Assembly: GCA_040374085.1 (NCBI GenBank)
Contig: JBEIVB010000132.1
Span: 1 to 5,621, forward strand
Length of the DNA: 5,621 nt
Origin: JBEIVB01 sp040374085
GTDB lineage: Bacteria > Bacteroidota > Bacteroidia > UBA4408
Direction of reading: 5' to 3'
Shown: piece after piece, positions 5,089 to 5,621 of the stretch
Layout of the letters: each line of letters starts with the position of its first letter
Numbering within the stretch: position 1 is the stretch's first letter
Notes under the pieces: model-generated
Told to the model about the DNA's origin: nothing
Seen by the model: only the letters and a program-made list of their open reading frames with translations
The model's database searches: none
Program-made: the position numbers and the translations under genes

Positions 5089-5100
5089 TCATCATGATGA
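5089..5100. repeat. 12-bp palindrome TCATCATGATGA upstream of nadA
   Basis: TCATCATGATGA reads the same on both strands and is preceded by further ATC triplets from 5085. It sits 29 bases before the first nadA ATG, next to the C-free AT-rich block at 5101-5130. It may be an operator for nadA, or low-complexity sequence of the origin-like region. Confidence 0.4.
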
Positions 5101-5129
5101 ATTTTAAAAAAGTAATGATATTTTGATTT

Positions 5130-5621
5130 ATGGTAGGGTCGATGTTTTCCTTTGATTTCGATTTTGCACAAGAGATCAACAGGCTAAAGAAACAGAAACG
5201 CGCCGTTATACTGGCGCATTACTATCAAGATTCAGCCATACAAGATGTGGCAGACTATTTAGGCGATAGCCTCGGACTCTCTCAGGCAGCAGCCGATACC
5301 GATGCTGAGATTATTGTTTTTGCCGGTGTTCATTTCATGGCAGAAACAGCTAAGATACTCTGTCCCAACAAAAAAGTGTTGCTGCCCGACCTCGAGGCCG
5401 GTTGTTCATTGGCGGATGCCTGTCCGCCCAATAAGTTTAAAGAATTTAAGGAGGCTCACCCAAATCATGTAGTCATATCTTATATCAATTGCAGTGCAGC
5501 CATAAAAGCTCAAACCGATGTCGTGTGTACGAGCTCCAATGCAGTGGCAGTAGTAAACAGTTTTCCAAAAGACCAGCCCATCATATTTGCCCCGGATAAA
5601 AACCTAGGTAAGTATGTGATG
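5130..5621 (+). CDS. nadA: Quinolinate synthase A, N-terminal part (partial at window edge)
   Basis: NadA condenses iminoaspartate with dihydroxyacetone phosphate to quinolinate, the first committed product of de novo NAD synthesis, using a 4Fe-4S cluster. The first 164 codons are visible, about half of a usual 310-340 residue protein. Family segments are VILAHYYQ at 26-33, DVADYLGDSLGLSQAA at 39-54, VFAGVHFMAETAKIL at 63-77, LPDLEAGCSLADACP at 85-99 with the first cluster ligand Cys92, SYINCSAAIKA at 117-127, CTSSNA at 133-138 and FAPDKNLG at 153-160. The two later cluster cysteines lie beyond the edge. An in-frame TGA at 5124-5126 bounds the frame. ATGs at 5130 and 5142 are both possible, and MFSFDFDFAQEI from 5142 is a natural start. 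NadB, the usual partner, is not visible. Confidence 0.93.
   Translation, partial: MVGSMFSFDFDFAQEINRLKKQKRAVILAHYYQDSAIQDVADYLGDSLGLSQAAADTDAEIIVFAGVHFMAETAKILCPNKKVLLPDLEAGCSLADACPPNKFKEFKEAHPNHVVISYINCSAAIKAQTDVVCTSSNAVAVVNSFPKDQPIIFAPDKNLGKYVM

Larger units (their letters stand above)
4602..5129. other. Origin-like intergenic region between divergent rpiB and nadA (possible oriC)
   Basis: No credible gene lies in these 528 bases. They hold TTATCCACA at 4884-4892 (perfect DnaA box) and near matches: TAATCCACA at 4920-4928, and on the minus strand TTATCAACA (4689-4697), TTTTCAACA (4948-4956), TTGTTCACC (5001-5009) and TTGTTCACA (5012-5020). Two AT-rich blocks stand out: 4980-4999 (17 of 20 A/T) and 5101-5130 (27 of 30, no C). 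The tandem GATTTTT repeat and several inverted repeats add to this. Rightward nadA and the leftward genes diverge from here, as leading-strand genes do around an origin. DnaA is not in the window, but in Bacteroidota the origin need not lie beside dnaA. The alternative is a divergent control region for rpiB and nadA. Confidence 0.42.

Noticed and set aside
4940..5179. Minus-strand frame of 79 codons across the nadA start
   Set aside because: It overlaps nadA antisense and the AT-rich block, and the translation has no recognisable features.

Overview
The window looks like a chromosomal segment of a member of the Bacteroidota. The signs are a short AMP nucleosidase without the N-terminal domain of the proteobacterial enzyme, protein sequences of Bacteroidota flavour, no clear Shine-Dalgarno sequences, and -7 promoter motifs of the TAnnTTTG type ahead of several genes. 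Base composition is near balanced in the genes and clearly AT-richer in the one long intergenic stretch. I cannot resolve the family. Nothing indicates phage, plasmid, transposon, CRISPR, rRNA or tRNA.

Layout, left to right. 1-308 (-) is the N-terminal part of the DNA polymerase III delta subunit (holA), cut by the window edge. 321-1094 (-) is AMP nucleosidase (amn), just upstream of holA and in the same frame. A 57-bp divergent gap with a 9-bp hairpin separates amn from 1152-1604 (+), a small stand-alone HsdR-N-like PD-(D/E)XK protein. That gene converges, six bases apart, on 1611-2867 (-), the E2 succinyltransferase of the 2-oxoglutarate dehydrogenase complex (odhB/sucB). Next come 2908-4095 (-), a LutB-family iron-sulfur protein with an unusually short LUD region, and 4179-4601 (-), ribose-5-phosphate isomerase B (rpiB). 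After a 528-bp intergenic region, quinolinate synthase (nadA, 5130 onward, +) runs off the right edge.

The intergenic region 4602-5129 is the most interesting part. It lies where transcription polarity switches, with rpiB and most genes to the left pointing left and nadA pointing right. It contains a perfect DnaA box (TTATCCACA), several near matches, AT-rich stretches, a tandem GATTTTT repeat, a 12-bp inverted repeat with a 27-bp spacer, and further palindromes. It could be a chromosomal replication origin, or an elaborate divergent regulatory region for rpiB and nadA. The sequence alone cannot decide.

The genes are metabolic housekeeping: purine salvage/AMP breakdown, the TCA cycle, a probable organic-acid redox step, the pentose phosphate pathway and NAD synthesis. 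AMP nucleosidase releases ribose 5-phosphate, the product/substrate of RpiB, but the two genes lie more than 3 kb apart, so a link is speculative. I found no clear novel multi-gene system. The best leads are the origin-like region, the shortened LUD protein and the solitary HsdR-N-like protein.
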